From Roseibium aggregatum (GTDB taxonomy: Bacteria; Pseudomonadota; Alphaproteobacteria; Rhizobiales; Stappiaceae), in NCBI RefSeq assembly GCF_017309185.1, contig NZ_JAEKJZ010000007.1:1-64000 (forward strand): a DNA stretch of 64,000 nt. The letters run 5' to 3'. The position numbers were made by a program, and so were the translations under genes. This document shows, one piece after another, positions 42,038-51,253 of the stretch (the first letter of the stretch is position 1; each line of letters begins with the position of its first letter). Under the pieces are notes generated by a model. It was not told the origin of the DNA and made no database searches. It saw only the letters and a list, made by a program, of their open reading frames with translations.

Positions 42038-42114
42038 TGGTGGGCCCGGAGGGACTCGAACCCCCAACCAATCCGTTATGAGCGGACGGCTCTAACCAGT
42101 TGAGCTACAGGCCC
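42038..42114 (-). tRNA. tRNA-Ile2 (anticodon CAT, modified to lysidine)
   Basis: Read on the minus strand: acceptor GGGCCTG pairing with CGGGCCC, D-arm GCTC...GAGC, anticodon stem CCGCT/AGCGG type around loop CTCATAA, T-arm GGGGGTTCGAGTCCC and an encoded CCA end. The anticodon CAT is at 42080-42078. The sequence resembles alphaproteobacterial tRNA-Ile2, which TilS modifies to read AUA, rather than elongator tRNA-Met. Its 3' end faces the glycan island, a usual place for integration. Confidence 0.93.
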
Positions 42115-42349
42115 TTGTGCCGCAGGGCGCCGGAAATGGCGGTTGCGTGGCACGACCTCCCTATACCACGGCCATTTTCAGGGGCAAGTGCTTTGCGTGA
42201 CCGGGCGGAAAAAGGCCTTGGATTGTGACGCGATGCGCCGATTGCTATAGAGTTCCGCGGTATCCGCGAAAAAGGTTCCGTTCGACTGCCGCTTGCGCTC
42301 TAAATGGATTTCAGACTTGAGCATCCCCGTTTCTCCCGCCGGAGCGCCC

Positions 42350-43429
42350 ATGCGATCGCCGCTTTTGACCGTCACCCTCAGCCTGCTGCTCGTCTGCCTG
42401 ATCGGCTGGCTGCTGGTCGTCGGCCGCTCTCTGCTGCTGCCCTTCGTGATCGCGCTGATCGTCTGGTACATGATCAACGCGCTCGCCCATGCCTTTCGGC
42501 GGATCCCCCTGGGTGCGTGGCGCTTGCCGCGCTTTGTCTGCTTCACGCTCTCGCTTTTGACGATCTTCGCCGTCAGCACCTTCGTTCTCGATATCGTCGC
42601 CTCCAACCTGACCCAGCTCGCCAGGGACGCGCCCGACTATCAGAACCGGCTCGAGGAAGTGATCGCCGAAGCCTCCGCCATGCTCCATCTGAACGACCCC
42701 ATCGAGATCAGGGACTTCCTGCCGGAATCGCTGGTCCCGCGCATGGTCACCGCCGGAGCGAGCCTGGTCACGACCATCGCCGGCTCCGCCAGCCTGGTGT
42801 TCATCTATGTGCTGTTCCTGATTCTGGAGCAATCGACCTTCGACCGGAAATTCGAACGTCTGTTTCCCGATCCGGAGCGGGCCCGGGCGGCCTTTGCCAT
42901 CCGGGCGGAGATCAACCGCTCCACCATGCACTATTTTTCCATCAAGACGGCCGTCTCCGTGGCGACCGGCGTTCTCACCAGCCTCGTCCTTCTGGCCATC
43001 GGCCTGCCCTATGCGGCGTTGTTCGGGTTCATTGCCTTTCTTCTGAATTTCATTCCGACCATCGGCTCCCTGATCGGCGTGATTTTCCCGAGCCTTCTGG
43101 CGATCGTCTATTACGACACGCTCGGACCCTTCTTCGCCATCGCGACCGGTCTCGGCCTGATCCAGTTCTCGATCGGCAACCTGATCGAACCGAGGCTGAT
43201 GGGCTCCAACCTCAATCTCTCCGGTCTCGTGATCATGCTGTCGCTTGCCTTCTGGGGCGCTGTCTGGGGCGTCGTCGGCATGGTGCTGTGCGTGCCGCTG
43301 ACCGTGATGATCGTCATCGTCTGTGCGCGCTTCGAAGGCTCCCGGCCGATCGCCGTGCTGCTGTCGCAAACGGGCGATGTCGGCCTTCTCGACAAGGATG
43401 TGGCCGGCGGCGACAGGCTGCCCGGATGA
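42350..43429 (+). CDS. AI-2E family (PerM-like) membrane protein (359 aa)
   Basis: About eight membrane helices with the family signature: an N-terminal pair, a soluble amphipathic stretch in the middle (RLEEVIAEASAMLHLNDPIE), and the C-terminal FGFIAFLLNFIPTIGSLIGV followed by LIEPRLMGSNLNLSGLVIML. Some members export autoinducer-2 (TqsA) or act as ion antiporters; the function here is not decided. ATG at 42350 with GGAG eight bases before it is chosen; the frame is open from 42293. It stands alone, with a SIMPL-domain gene about 120 bases downstream. Confidence 0.88.
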   Translation: MRSPLLTVTLSLLLVCLIGWLLVVGRSLLLPFVIALIVWYMINALAHAFRRIPLGAWRLPRFVCFTLSLLTIFAVSTFVLDIVASNLTQLARDAPDYQNRLEEVIAEASAMLHLNDPIEIRDFLPESLVPRMVTAGASLVTTIAGSASLVFIYVLFLILEQSTFDRKFERLFPDPERARAAFAIRAEINRSTMHYFSIKTAVSVATGVLTSLVLLAIGLPYAALFGFIAFLLNFIPTIGSLIGVIFPSLLAIVYYDTLGPFFAIATGLGLIQFSIGNLIEPRLMGSNLNLSGLVIMLSLAFWGAVWGVVGMVLCVPLTVMIVIVCARFEGSRPIAVLLSQTGDVGLLDKDVAGGDRLPG

Positions 43430-43549
43430 CCGCCGGCGAAGAGACGGCCTTTGAGATGAACGGCGGCTGAACCGGCAGGCCTTAACGCCGCCGCAAAAAG
43501 CGGCGAACGTTCACCGCAAACAACGCATGTTTTTGAAAAGGATATTCCG

Positions 43550-44305
43550 ATGCGTCCCCGCTTTTCCCCGATCTTCCGTCAACACGCGTCCCTGATGCGC
43601 GCAACGCTTCTGGCCGCCGGCCTGGTCGCGGGTCTCTCCGCCGCCTTACCGGTCCAGGCCCAGGCTACGCCTGCCGCCAGCATCACGATGGAAGGCCAAG
43701 GATCGGTGTCCGTTTCCCCCGACATGGCCGTGATCACGGCCAGGGTCGTGTCCACGGCAAAGACCGCGGATGCCGCCCTGTCGGAGAACAGCGCCGCGCT
43801 CTCCAGGATCATTGCCGCCGTCAAGAAGCAGGAGATCGAACCGCGCGACATACGCACCAGCGGGTTCGGCATCTTCCCCCGTTACAAAACCGCCTCTTCC
43901 AGCTCCGGCGGACAACCTGCCATCGTCGGATACGAAGTGCGCAACGGCATTGAAGTCAATGTCCGTGAGATCGGCAAGCTCGGCGATCTTCTGACCCTTG
44001 TCGTGAACAACGGCGCCAATTCAGTCGACGGCATCCGCTTCGAGGTCAGCGATCCGGACGAGAAACTGGACGAGGCCCGCAAGAAAGCGGTCGAGGATGC
44101 CCGGCACAAGGCGGAGGTCTTCGCCAAAGCCGCTGGTGTCGACCTCGGCGGGATCGTGTCGATTGCCGAAACCGGAACGCAGATGCCGCGACCGGTCATG
44201 ATGCGCACGGAAGCCAAGGCGCTGCTGAGCTCCAACCCTGTTCCGGTTGAGACCGGCGAGCAAACCATCGGCGCAAATGTCACGATCCAGTGGGCCTTGA
44301 AGTAA
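43550..44305 (+). CDS. SIMPL-domain (DUF541) periplasmic protein (251 aa)
   Basis: Sec signal peptide (TLLAAGLVAGLSAALPVQAQA) and the SIMPL domain: ITMEGQGSVSVSPDMAVITA, then VRNGIEVNVREIGKLGDLLT and LDEARKKAVEDARHKAEVFA. These proteins, like YggE and BP26, form periplasmic rings and are linked to oxidative stress protection. AAAAGGATAT precedes the ATG. It may share a transcript with the AI-2E gene upstream. Confidence 0.88.
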   Translation: MRPRFSPIFRQHASLMRATLLAAGLVAGLSAALPVQAQATPAASITMEGQGSVSVSPDMAVITARVVSTAKTADAALSENSAALSRIIAAVKKQEIEPRDIRTSGFGIFPRYKTASSSSGGQPAIVGYEVRNGIEVNVREIGKLGDLLTLVVNNGANSVDGIRFEVSDPDEKLDEARKKAVEDARHKAEVFAKAAGVDLGGIVSIAETGTQMPRPVMMRTEAKALLSSNPVPVETGEQTIGANVTIQWALK

Positions 44306-44389
44306 CGGCCGGACCCAGCACCTGGGGCCTTTTCGGCTCCGAAGGTCGTTCCGGACGGGCCGCGCATGGAAGCGAACGTCAGGTCCAGG

Positions 44390-45382
44390 CTAGCGGTTGC
44401 GCGGCCTCAGCACGAAGTCGGCGATGGCGGGGACGACCGCTTCCGACAAAGGCAGGCGCGGGTTCGTGTAAGTCTCCATTGCGGAGTCCGGCCCCTCCCC
44501 CGGCACGGTCTTCAGCATGTGCGACATTCCCTCCACAACGGTCAGGGTAGCGTTCGCGGCCGCCTCTTTCAGGAGGCGCGCGTCGCTCACCTTGACCTGA
44601 ATGTCGCCGGTTCCCTGCAGGATCAGGGACGGTCCCGCGTAAGAGGCCATCAATCGCGCGGGGTCGTGGGAAAACAGGTTGATCATATAGGCTTGCAGTC
44701 CAGGACTGAACAGCCAGCGCAATCCGGGGGGAATGTCCTCTTGCGCCACGGTCTCACCCTTCTCCAGGGTCGCCAGGATCCTGTTGAGATCCGGCAGCAA
44801 CGGCGCCGTTCCCGGGTTCGCCTTGAATTGCTCGCGCATCAGCGCTCCGATCGGCCGGCCGGGCGTCGCCGTGAGCACAAGGCCACAGACCGGAGCCCCA
44901 CCGGTTTCAACGCTCTTGAGCGCGACAAGCCCGCCTTCGCTGTGCCCGAGCAGCCAGATGCACTCATGGCCGCTCCTGCTGGAGAGCTTTTCCGCCCACC
45001 GGCGCACATCCTCCGCATAGTCTTCGACGGTCACCTTGTTGCCGTCGCTGATCGCGGCTGCGCTTGCGAACATGCCACGCTTGTCGATCCGCAGGCTCGA
45101 AACACCCTTTTCCGCCAGGCCTTCCGCCAGGAGCCGGTAACTGTTGGCATGAAGCCCGTTGCCGCCGTTTCCGTCTCGGTCGGTCGGCCCCGAACCCGGA
45201 ATAATCAGCACGACGGCGCGATTGTCCGCGGCTTCGACGTATGCCCCCTTGAGGAGCCCCTGCGGACCTTCCAGGGAAAGCTCGTCTTCGGCCATGGCGG
45301 AACACCCGAGAGGAAGCAAGACTAGAAAACAGATGAAAGCCGGCGCCAGGCGGCAGCGGCGCCGGTGAAACGGTCGGAACAT
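44390..45382 (-). CDS. Alpha/beta hydrolase, secreted or lipid-anchored (330 aa)
   Basis: N-terminal hydrophobic segment (LAPAFICFLVLLPLGCSAMA; LPLGC could be a lipobox). The hydrolase core has LIIPGSGPTDRDGN (oxyanion loop), SSLRIDKRGM, the nucleophile elbow GHSEGG, and a closing His in VEGMSHMLKT. Resembles the YqiA/BEM46-like family of periplasmic esterases of unknown substrate. ATG 45382 is chosen; the frame is open to 45466 but upstream codons are not protein-like. Convergent with the SIMPL gene. Confidence 0.8.
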   Translation of the reverse strand: MFRPFHRRRCRLAPAFICFLVLLPLGCSAMAEDELSLEGPQGLLKGAYVEAADNRAVVLIIPGSGPTDRDGNGGNGLHANSYRLLAEGLAEKGVSSLRIDKRGMFASAAAISDGNKVTVEDYAEDVRRWAEKLSSRSGHECIWLLGHSEGGLVALKSVETGGAPVCGLVLTATPGRPIGALMREQFKANPGTAPLLPDLNRILATLEKGETVAQEDIPPGLRWLFSPGLQAYMINLFSHDPARLMASYAGPSLILQGTGDIQVKVSDARLLKEAAANATLTVVEGMSHMLKTVPGEGPDSAMETYTNPRLPLSEAVVPAIADFVLRPRNR

Positions 45383-45472
45383 GAAAGCCCTCTCCGCCGG
45401 CCTCGGCCGGGATTTGAGATGCCTCTCCCTGCCACGAAGACTAGGTGTGATATCCGGAAAACACAAGCGGGC

Positions 45473-46066
45473 TCAATCGCCTGCAAGTGACCGGAACCAG
45501 ACCTGCATCGGCTTCTCGGTTTCGACAGGCTCGTCAATGTCCTTCCAGGGAAAGCGGACGATCACGCCTTCCAGCTTCTCGTAGCCCCGCTTGCGCCAGA
45601 AGGTGTCCAGAGGCTGATAGGACACCGGCTTCAGGGGATGATCGTCCGGCCGGACAACAGCGCAAAAGGCAGCCTGGCGGAAGCCGAGGTCCCTGGCATG
45701 AGCCTCGCGCTCATCGAAAAACCGGTGTCCGATCCCTCTGCCCCGGTAGGCCGGATCGAGCACGGACTCGGCCATGTAGAAGATGTTCGCGGGATCGAAG
45801 CCCCGATCTTCAAACGGCGTGCGGAACGCCTCGACCTCATCGCCGAGCGGCTCTCCGGTCGCCGCCCCGACCAGCTTGGCCCCATCGAACGCACCGACGA
45901 TCACGGCGCCGTCCGTCTCACCGTACCGCTCGAGATATCTGGCCTCATAGTCCGGCGTTCCGTCATAGAGATAGGGCCAGTCCCGGAAGACGGTGATCCG
46001 CAGGCGCGCGACCGCGTCCAATGTCGCCTTCAACTCTTCGCCAGTCAGGCGTCTGATTTCGACCAT
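45473..46066 (-). CDS. GNAT-family N-acetyltransferase (197 aa)
   Basis: The acetyl-CoA binding loop is YRGRGIGHRFF (residues about 109-119), preceded by the conserved beta strand FYMAESVLDP. The N-terminal region (IRRLTGEELKATLDAVARLR) and GAVIVGAFDGAKLVGAATG complete the fold. Substrate unknown; the family includes toxin-like, ribosomal-protein and small-molecule acetyltransferases. ATG 46066 has AGGGAG upstream. It lies 90 bases upstream of the hydrolase and may share its transcript. Bases 46067-46449 ahead of it hold no gene. Confidence 0.82.
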   Translation of the reverse strand: MVEIRRLTGEELKATLDAVARLRITVFRDWPYLYDGTPDYEARYLERYGETDGAVIVGAFDGAKLVGAATGEPLGDEVEAFRTPFEDRGFDPANIFYMAESVLDPAYRGRGIGHRFFDEREAHARDLGFRQAAFCAVVRPDDHPLKPVSYQPLDTFWRKRGYEKLEGVIVRFPWKDIDEPVETEKPMQVWFRSLAGD

Positions 46067-46449
46067 GCGCGCTCACTCCCTCTGATTGCGGAACGATTTG
46101 CCATATCAGCTCGTCGCCTGAATCTGAAGCGCGTCTCGATTGACGGCTTGTGTGTGACGACCTTCAGCGTCAAAAGGGCAGCTGGCAAGCTTATGTTTCC
46201 AGCGTGGTTTTCGGAACCGCAACGCATTCCCGAGCTTGCGGCCGGTATCGGACGAATGCATCCCCACCGCACGGGGGCTGCCGCGCCAGCGGATCTTTCA
46301 AAGCCGTTCAGTCCGTGGAATTCCTCCCGCCCTCCAGAAACCCGCGGATACATTCCGATACCAACTGATACAGACTATCGATAGGACGACGGCGCCGCCT
46401 GTGGCAGACAGATCAGGCTATTTCCACTTGTCAGGAGTTCCAGCCCGCC

Positions 46450-46950
46450 ATGTCCCGGACACAGCCAGCTTCCTACAGCCCCGTCCATATTGTTCTTCAC
46501 TGGTCGATCGCAGCCCTGATCCTTTTCCAGCTCGTGTTCGGCGACAGCATCGGCGACCTCGGCCGCGCGTTGCGCAACGGCGGCACGCCGGACACGGCGA
46601 CCGCCTTCATGGGCAACGCCCATATCTGGGTCGGCATCGCCATTCTGGTGCTCACCGTCATTCGACTGCTCATCGTGATCCTGCGTGGCGTTCCCGCGCC
46701 GGTTCCCGGATCGAAACTGCAGCATCTCGCCGCGAAGGCCGTTCACGGACTGCTTTACCTGTTGATGATCGTCGTTCCGATCACCGGCCTGGCCGCCTGG
46801 TTCGGCGGCATCCGCGCGGCCGGCGAGATCCACGAGTTCTCAAAACCCGCTTTCATCATCCTGATCACATTGCACGTGGTTGGCGCGCTATATCACCAGT
46901 TCGTCCTGAAGGACCGCAGCCTCTCGCGGATGGTGTCCTCCAAGGCCTGA
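46450..46950 (+). CDS. Cytochrome b561-family di-haem membrane protein (166 aa)
   Basis: Four membrane helices with the bacterial b561 (CybB-type) pattern: an N-terminal Y-S-P-V-H-I-V-LHW (haem His), AHIWVGIAILVLTVIRLLI, AVHGLLYLLMIVVPITGLAA and LHVVGALYHQFVLKDRSLSRM. The His residues in helices I, III and IV are present for haem binding; it moves electrons between quinol and a periplasmic or membrane acceptor (superoxide for CybB). AGGAG lies 13 bases before the ATG. Confidence 0.87.
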   Translation: MSRTQPASYSPVHIVLHWSIAALILFQLVFGDSIGDLGRALRNGGTPDTATAFMGNAHIWVGIAILVLTVIRLLIVILRGVPAPVPGSKLQHLAAKAVHGLLYLLMIVVPITGLAAWFGGIRAAGEIHEFSKPAFIILITLHVVGALYHQFVLKDRSLSRMVSSKA

Positions 46951-46988
46951 GGACGTATGGTCCGGGTTACTCTCTGAAAGAGGTTGGC

Positions 46989-47011
46989 ATTGCCGGGCTT
47001 GACCCGGCAAT
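46989..47011. repeat. Dispersed palindromic repeat (ATTGCCGGG-N5-CCCGGCAAT)
   Basis: Perfect nine-base arms around CTTGA. This GTCATTGCCGGGCTTGACCCGGCA-type repeat is common in alphaproteobacterial intergenic DNA. It lies between the convergent b561 and oxidoreductase genes and could act as a two-way terminator, though no T-run follows. Confidence 0.65.
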
Positions 47012-47097
47012 CCATGTCGTTGTGCAGCGGGAAGCACCCGGAAAGCGCGTCACTTCGCACAACAAGCTGCCCGTTCGACCGGCATCCCTGTCTGTTC

Positions 47098-48195
47098 CTA
47101 ATCCCGCGCTTCCAGCCAGACCCGCGCCTTTTCCATATCCCTGGAAACGTAGCCTTCGGCGATCTTCTGCCCGACGACGGCGCCGAACTTGTAGCCGTGT
47201 CCGGAGCAGGCCGAAACGACGGTGACCCTGTCCTCGCTCTGTACGAAGAAATGCTCGTCCGAGGTGAACGTGTAGGCGCAGGTGACCACATCGTCGACAC
47301 GGTACTCCTCGATCCGCGCGAAGGGTGGCGAAAAGTAATTGCGCAGGGTTTCGCCCTCGCCCTCTGCGGGCGTCCGGTCCTGGTCGGGTTGCGCCTTGTA
47401 CTTGTGAATGCCCGCGCCAAATTTCAGGCCCGTGCCGGCAACCGGCGGCAGCACGTAGCCGTCGATGATTCCGCCCGGATCGAGGATCGCAGGCCCTTGC
47501 TCCCAAGCCGCCCTCAAGTCTTCCGGCGGCGTGAGATAGACGACCGCGGTCCGGTAGGTCGTCAGGCTCTCCCGCAGGTGCGGAAACAGGCCGAGTGTCC
47601 AGGCTCCGGCGGTGACGATGACGTGTTCGCCGCTCACCACGGACTCGTCCGCCAGCGTCACCGAACCGGCAGCGGCATCGACGCCGGTCACCTGCGCGTT
47701 CGCGCGCACCTCCGCGCCCCTGGCAGTGAGCCAGTCCCTCACTCCGGCCGCGATCCGCTGGCAAAGCAGCACACCGCCTTCGTCGCTGTAGGCACCGTAG
47801 CGGATCGTCGCCGGATCGACGAACGGGTAGCGGGCCGCCGTTTCAGCCGGCGTCATCTTTTCGAACGGATATCCGCCCTCGACCAGCCCCTGCCGGTAGC
47901 TATCCGCACCGTCGCCGTCGTCCTGGGACAACAGCAGGAAGCCGGTTTCGGCGAGGTGTTTTTCGCCGAGATCCGACCACATCTCGTCCCACGCGGCATA
48001 GGCGTCGCCGATGCGGCGCTGATAGCCGCCCTGTCCGCCATAGGCCCGGCGGATGATCCGGTGCTGATCGCCGGAAGCCGACAGGGGATTGGGCACCGGC
48101 CCCTGCTCCAGAAGCATGACCGGAACGCCACGCTTTGCCAGCGACCATGCGGTGGAAAGACCGGAAATTCCGGCTCCGACGACTACGACTGTCAT
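47098..48195 (-). CDS. FAD-dependent amine oxidase, DAO/sarcosine oxidase-like (365 aa)
   Basis: FAD-binding Rossmann motif VVVVGAGISGLSTAWSLAKR at the N-terminus, the DAO-type VIVTAGAWTLGLFPHL strand, and GHGYKFGAVVGQKIAEG at the C-terminus, which normally lines the flavin. It resembles N-methyl amino acid or sarcosine oxidase-type enzymes (MSOX/SolA), making H2O2 and formaldehyde or a keto product. The substrate is not decided. It is divergent from the DddL gene with 180 bases between them, so shared regulation is possible. A link between the two reactions is not established. Confidence 0.85.
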   Translation of the reverse strand: MTVVVVGAGISGLSTAWSLAKRGVPVMLLEQGPVPNPLSASGDQHRIIRRAYGGQGGYQRRIGDAYAAWDEMWSDLGEKHLAETGFLLLSQDDGDGADSYRQGLVEGGYPFEKMTPAETAARYPFVDPATIRYGAYSDEGGVLLCQRIAAGVRDWLTARGAEVRANAQVTGVDAAAGSVTLADESVVSGEHVIVTAGAWTLGLFPHLRESLTTYRTAVVYLTPPEDLRAAWEQGPAILDPGGIIDGYVLPPVAGTGLKFGAGIHKYKAQPDQDRTPAEGEGETLRNYFSPPFARIEEYRVDDVVTCAYTFTSDEHFFVQSEDRVTVVSACSGHGYKFGAVVGQKIAEGYVSRDMEKARVWLEARD

Positions 48196-48376
48196 GTGAA
48201 ATGTCCTGTGGTGTGATCGCGGCAGATTAGCCGCTCTCTTCGCGGGCGCAAGAGGCGAACTGCGCGACCATTTGCCTTGTCATGCCGGTTTCGTCTTTGC
48301 GGTTGTCGGATAGACGAAAGCGGACCCGACTGGAAGACCTACACTCCCGCGCCAAAACTGTCTTGAGAGTGTTGCC

Positions 48377-49057
48377 GTGCTGGAAATGGATATGCAGACC
48401 TCCGCGCATCAAAGACTGTCCGATCACCCGGACTGGGGCTATCTCCTGCGCGAATTTTACGAGGCCTACCGCCTGATGTCGTCCGGCGGCAGCGACAAGA
48501 TACGCGCCCACCAGCGCACCGTGCGCGAAGCCATCAGCCGGGTCAGCAAGGCCGATGCGGAGATCCGCTTCAATGCCCCCGCGCACAAGCCGGTCACCGC
48601 CCATCTGAAACGTTCGCTCGACCGGGGCCGGCTGGAACGCACCGCGACCCTGATCCGCGCGGTGGAAAGCGTCCAGGACCACCTGATCTGGCAATACGGC
48701 TATGAAAAGGTGCCCCGGGGCCTGGAGAGAAACTACGCCTATGCGGAAATCTGCGGTCCGAACGGCCCCGTGCTGACGACCGACATCATTCTGGGTCTCG
48801 TGCTGTTCGCGCCGGGCTGCACCTATCCCGCCCATGCCCATAACGGCATTACGGAAAGCTATGTCTGCCTCTCCGGCGCGGTCTCGGAAAACCACCAGGG
48901 CGTCTATGCGCCGGGGTCCATGATCTTCAATCCGCCGGAACACCTGCACCGGATCACCGTGTCCAAGCAGGAACCGGCCCTGCTGGCCTATGCCTGGACC
49001 GGAACGCAGGAAAAGCTCGCCGGTCAGAAAATGGTGTTCAGCCGCAAACGGAAATGA
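48377..49057 (+). CDS. dddL: DMSP lyase DddL (cupin family, about 220 aa)
   Basis: Cleaves dimethylsulfoniopropionate to DMS and acrylate. The cupin metal motif is CTYPAHAHNGITESYVCLSG with His153, His155 and Glu160, and the second motif is PPEHLHRITV (His189/His191). The N-terminal helices (DHPDWGYLLREFYEAYRLMS, then WQYGYEKVPRGL) are those of DddL rather than of DddQ or DddW. Length fits (about 220-230). Start: GTG 48377, ATG 48386 and ATG 48392 are in frame and no strong ribosome site decides. It stands alone, with no acrylate catabolic gene or DMSP transporter nearby. Confidence 0.87.
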   Translation: MLEMDMQTSAHQRLSDHPDWGYLLREFYEAYRLMSSGGSDKIRAHQRTVREAISRVSKADAEIRFNAPAHKPVTAHLKRSLDRGRLERTATLIRAVESVQDHLIWQYGYEKVPRGLERNYAYAEICGPNGPVLTTDIILGLVLFAPGCTYPAHAHNGITESYVCLSGAVSENHQGVYAPGSMIFNPPEHLHRITVSKQEPALLAYAWTGTQEKLAGQKMVFSRKRK

Positions 49058-49276
49058 CCCCGCTACCGCCTTGGCCACTTCACGAAGACAGCGTTTTCGG
49101 ATGCTTGCCGTTGGAAGAGGCAGCTTGGAATTCGCGGTCCGCTGTTCCCCGCTCAATTGCGCTCCCGGCCTGGCCGGGAAGACACTGAGGGCGGCAAGAG
49201 CCCGGTTGAGGGGAATTTGAACAAGCGCTTCACCGGCGACGACGAGCTTCAACCCCACGATCCCCGAAACGAAACT

Positions 49277-50125
49277 TCAGGCCGCCGCTTCCGCCCTCTC
49301 CACGATCTCCCGTGTGATCGTCACCTCCGCCTTTTCCAGCTTGCCGCCGCACACCCAGACCGGTTCGCCGATCAGCTTTTCGCACGTCACGCCAAGTTCT
49401 GGAAACGTCAGTCCCATGGAGTGGGCCACGGCGACCCGGTCCCCCGGTTTCGGATTGAGGCCACAGCAGATCTCGCGCGTGCCCATTTTAAGATGGTGCG
49501 CGATGTCCCATTCCAGCACCACGCCCTTGTGCCGTGTCACCACCCAGCAATGCATGTCGTCGCAACAGCCGTTCTTTTCCTGCGGGAAGAAATAGCCGGT
49601 AACATAGCCCGCCTCCAGGCCGGCGGCCCGAAGGCTCGCGATCAGGTAGGTGTTGATGTCGACGCAGGAGCCTTCCGTCTGGCCGCAGGCGAGATAGGGT
49701 ACCTCCTCGCAGCCGTCGTTGAAACGCACCTCGGGGTGGGCATAGCGGAATTTCTCCGCCGCCGCGTTGACCAGCGCCGCGATCGCCGCGTGCCCGTCCG
49801 CCGTCGCGTCGGCGATGTTGATGGCGTCGTAGACGAGGTCGCGGGCGGCGCGGGTGAAGCGATTGCAGTGCTGCGTGAACACCGCCTCCGGATAGCCGGG
49901 CCCGCCGTCCAGATAGCTGTAGCGGACCTCGACCGGCGCCCCGGCCTCTGCTGAAATCAGCGCCGCCATCTGCCCCGTGGTGCTCTCCCCGGTCAGCGCG
50001 ACGCCGCCGCCGGAAACTTCGAACCCGACCGGTATCTGATGTGGCGTCGGCAGGCCCACCGGAGCGAGCAACCGCGTTGCCCCTTCTCCATGAGGCGCGA
50101 CGGTGACGGTAACATTGGTTCTCAT
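49277..50125 (-). CDS. Transglutaminase-like cysteine protein (282 aa)
   Basis: The transglutaminase core has Cys in GQTEGSCVDINTYLIASLRA, His in DDMHCWVVTRHKG and Asp in EWDIAHHL, giving a full Cys-His-Asp triad. The N-terminal 90 residues form a beta-rich domain typical of this family (arylamine/transglutaminase-like proteins). A Cys-rich segment NGCCDDMHC and CCGLNP may bind metal. It lies 12 bases downstream of the permease gene, in the ArsR operon, so a link to metal or thiol stress is possible but not shown. Confidence 0.82.
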   Translation of the reverse strand: MRTNVTVTVAPHGEGATRLLAPVGLPTPHQIPVGFEVSGGGVALTGESTTGQMAALISAEAGAPVEVRYSYLDGGPGYPEAVFTQHCNRFTRAARDLVYDAINIADATADGHAAIAALVNAAAEKFRYAHPEVRFNDGCEEVPYLACGQTEGSCVDINTYLIASLRAAGLEAGYVTGYFFPQEKNGCCDDMHCWVVTRHKGVVLEWDIAHHLKMGTREICCGLNPKPGDRVAVAHSMGLTFPELGVTCEKLIGEPVWVCGGKLEKAEVTITREIVERAEAAA

Positions 50126-50137
50126 GACGAGTGACCT

Positions 50138-51253
50138 TCAGACAAGAAGCTGGAAAATCAGGCCCGACAGGATCGCGCCCATCAGCCCCAGCCCGAGATA
50201 GGCGGCGAAGACCCGGGGCTTCACCAGCGACCAGACCGCCGCCATCGCCGGAATGGAACTGACCGCGCCGGCGATCATGAAGGCCATGGCCGCGCCGGAC
50301 CCCATACCCTGCTCCATGAGACCGGCCAGCAGCGGCGGCGCCACGTAGCTGTTCAGATAGGCGGGCATGCCGACCAGCGCGGAAATCACGATGGAGCCGA
50401 GCCCGTTGCCGCCGACGACCCGCGCGATCAGATCGGCGGGCACATAGGTGACCAGCACCGCCTCCAGCACATAGGCCAACGCCAGCCACTTCACCAGGAA
50501 GAAGGCGTTGCCCTTGAGCTCGGAGACGAATTTGCCCGTACGCTCCTCGTCGCTCCAGAACCGCCAGACCGGACGCCCGGTCGCCGGAGAGGTGCCGCAG
50601 CCGCAGCCACCGATGGAAGACCGTGCCCGGACCGGATCGGCGAACACGCCGGTGCGCATCAGAAACGCCACCGCCGCGCCACCGAAAAGCCCAAGCGCGA
50701 CCGCGAAGACCGCCTTGCCGATGGCGAAGGGCCAGCCGAGCGCGCCCGCGGTGATCAGGAGCGTCGGCGGATCGATCAACGGCGAGGACAGCCAGAAGGC
50801 CATGATCGCGGACAGCGGCGCGCCGACGGCGAGCAGCCCGGCGATGAAGGGAATGACCTCGCAGGAACAGAACGGCGCCAGCCCGCCGAACAGCGCCGCC
50901 AGCATGATCGCCTGGGTCTCCCGCCCCTCGAAGGCCTTGCCGACATAGGATTCCGCCCCTGACGCCTTCAGCCAGGCGATCAGGAAGACCGCGAACGCGA
51001 TATAGGGCAGCGTCCCAAGGAAGGCCTTCACGGCGAAGGCGACGAAGTCGACGAATTCCGGCCGGTCCAGAACGAGCACCAGAAGCGGCACGCCGATCAC
51101 GAGGGTCCAGGTCGAGAACAGGACCTTGCGTCCCGGATTGTTTTTCCAGGACCATTTGCTTTCCGGCACCGTGCAACAGGCCGTCTTCGGCGCGCAGCAA
51201 CTGGAGCCGCCGGAGGTCTCGCTTTCAAGAGACGTGTTCACAACATCAGTCAT
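50138..51253 (-). CDS. Permease of the ArsP/DUF318 type with Cys-rich N-terminus (371 aa)
   Basis: About ten membrane helices with the family motif GLAPFCSCEVIPFIAGLL and LVGMPAYLNSYVAPPLLAGL. The N-terminus carries Cys clusters (SCCAPKTACC) and a middle loop holds GGCGCG, both likely to bind metal or metalloid. Members export methylarsenite or Cu/Zn (ArsP, SO_0444-like). ATG 51253 overlaps the arsR stop by eight bases, preferred over 51298. Controlled by the ArsR upstream. Substrate undecided: As(III) organics or transition metals. Confidence 0.82.
   Translation of the reverse strand: MTDVVNTSLESETSGGSSCCAPKTACCTVPESKWSWKNNPGRKVLFSTWTLVIGVPLLVLVLDRPEFVDFVAFAVKAFLGTLPYIAFAVFLIAWLKASGAESYVGKAFEGRETQAIMLAALFGGLAPFCSCEVIPFIAGLLAVGAPLSAIMAFWLSSPLIDPPTLLITAGALGWPFAIGKAVFAVALGLFGGAAVAFLMRTGVFADPVRARSSIGGCGCGTSPATGRPVWRFWSDEERTGKFVSELKGNAFFLVKWLALAYVLEAVLVTYVPADLIARVVGGNGLGSIVISALVGMPAYLNSYVAPPLLAGLMEQGMGSGAAMAFMIAGAVSSIPAMAAVWSLVKPRVFAAYLGLGLMGAILSGLIFQLLV

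Noticed and set aside
42038-42114. tRNA read as elongator tRNA-Met
   Set aside because: Anticodon CAT fits both, but acceptor GGGCCTG and loop CTCATAA match alphaproteobacterial tRNA-Ile2 rather than tRNA-Met.
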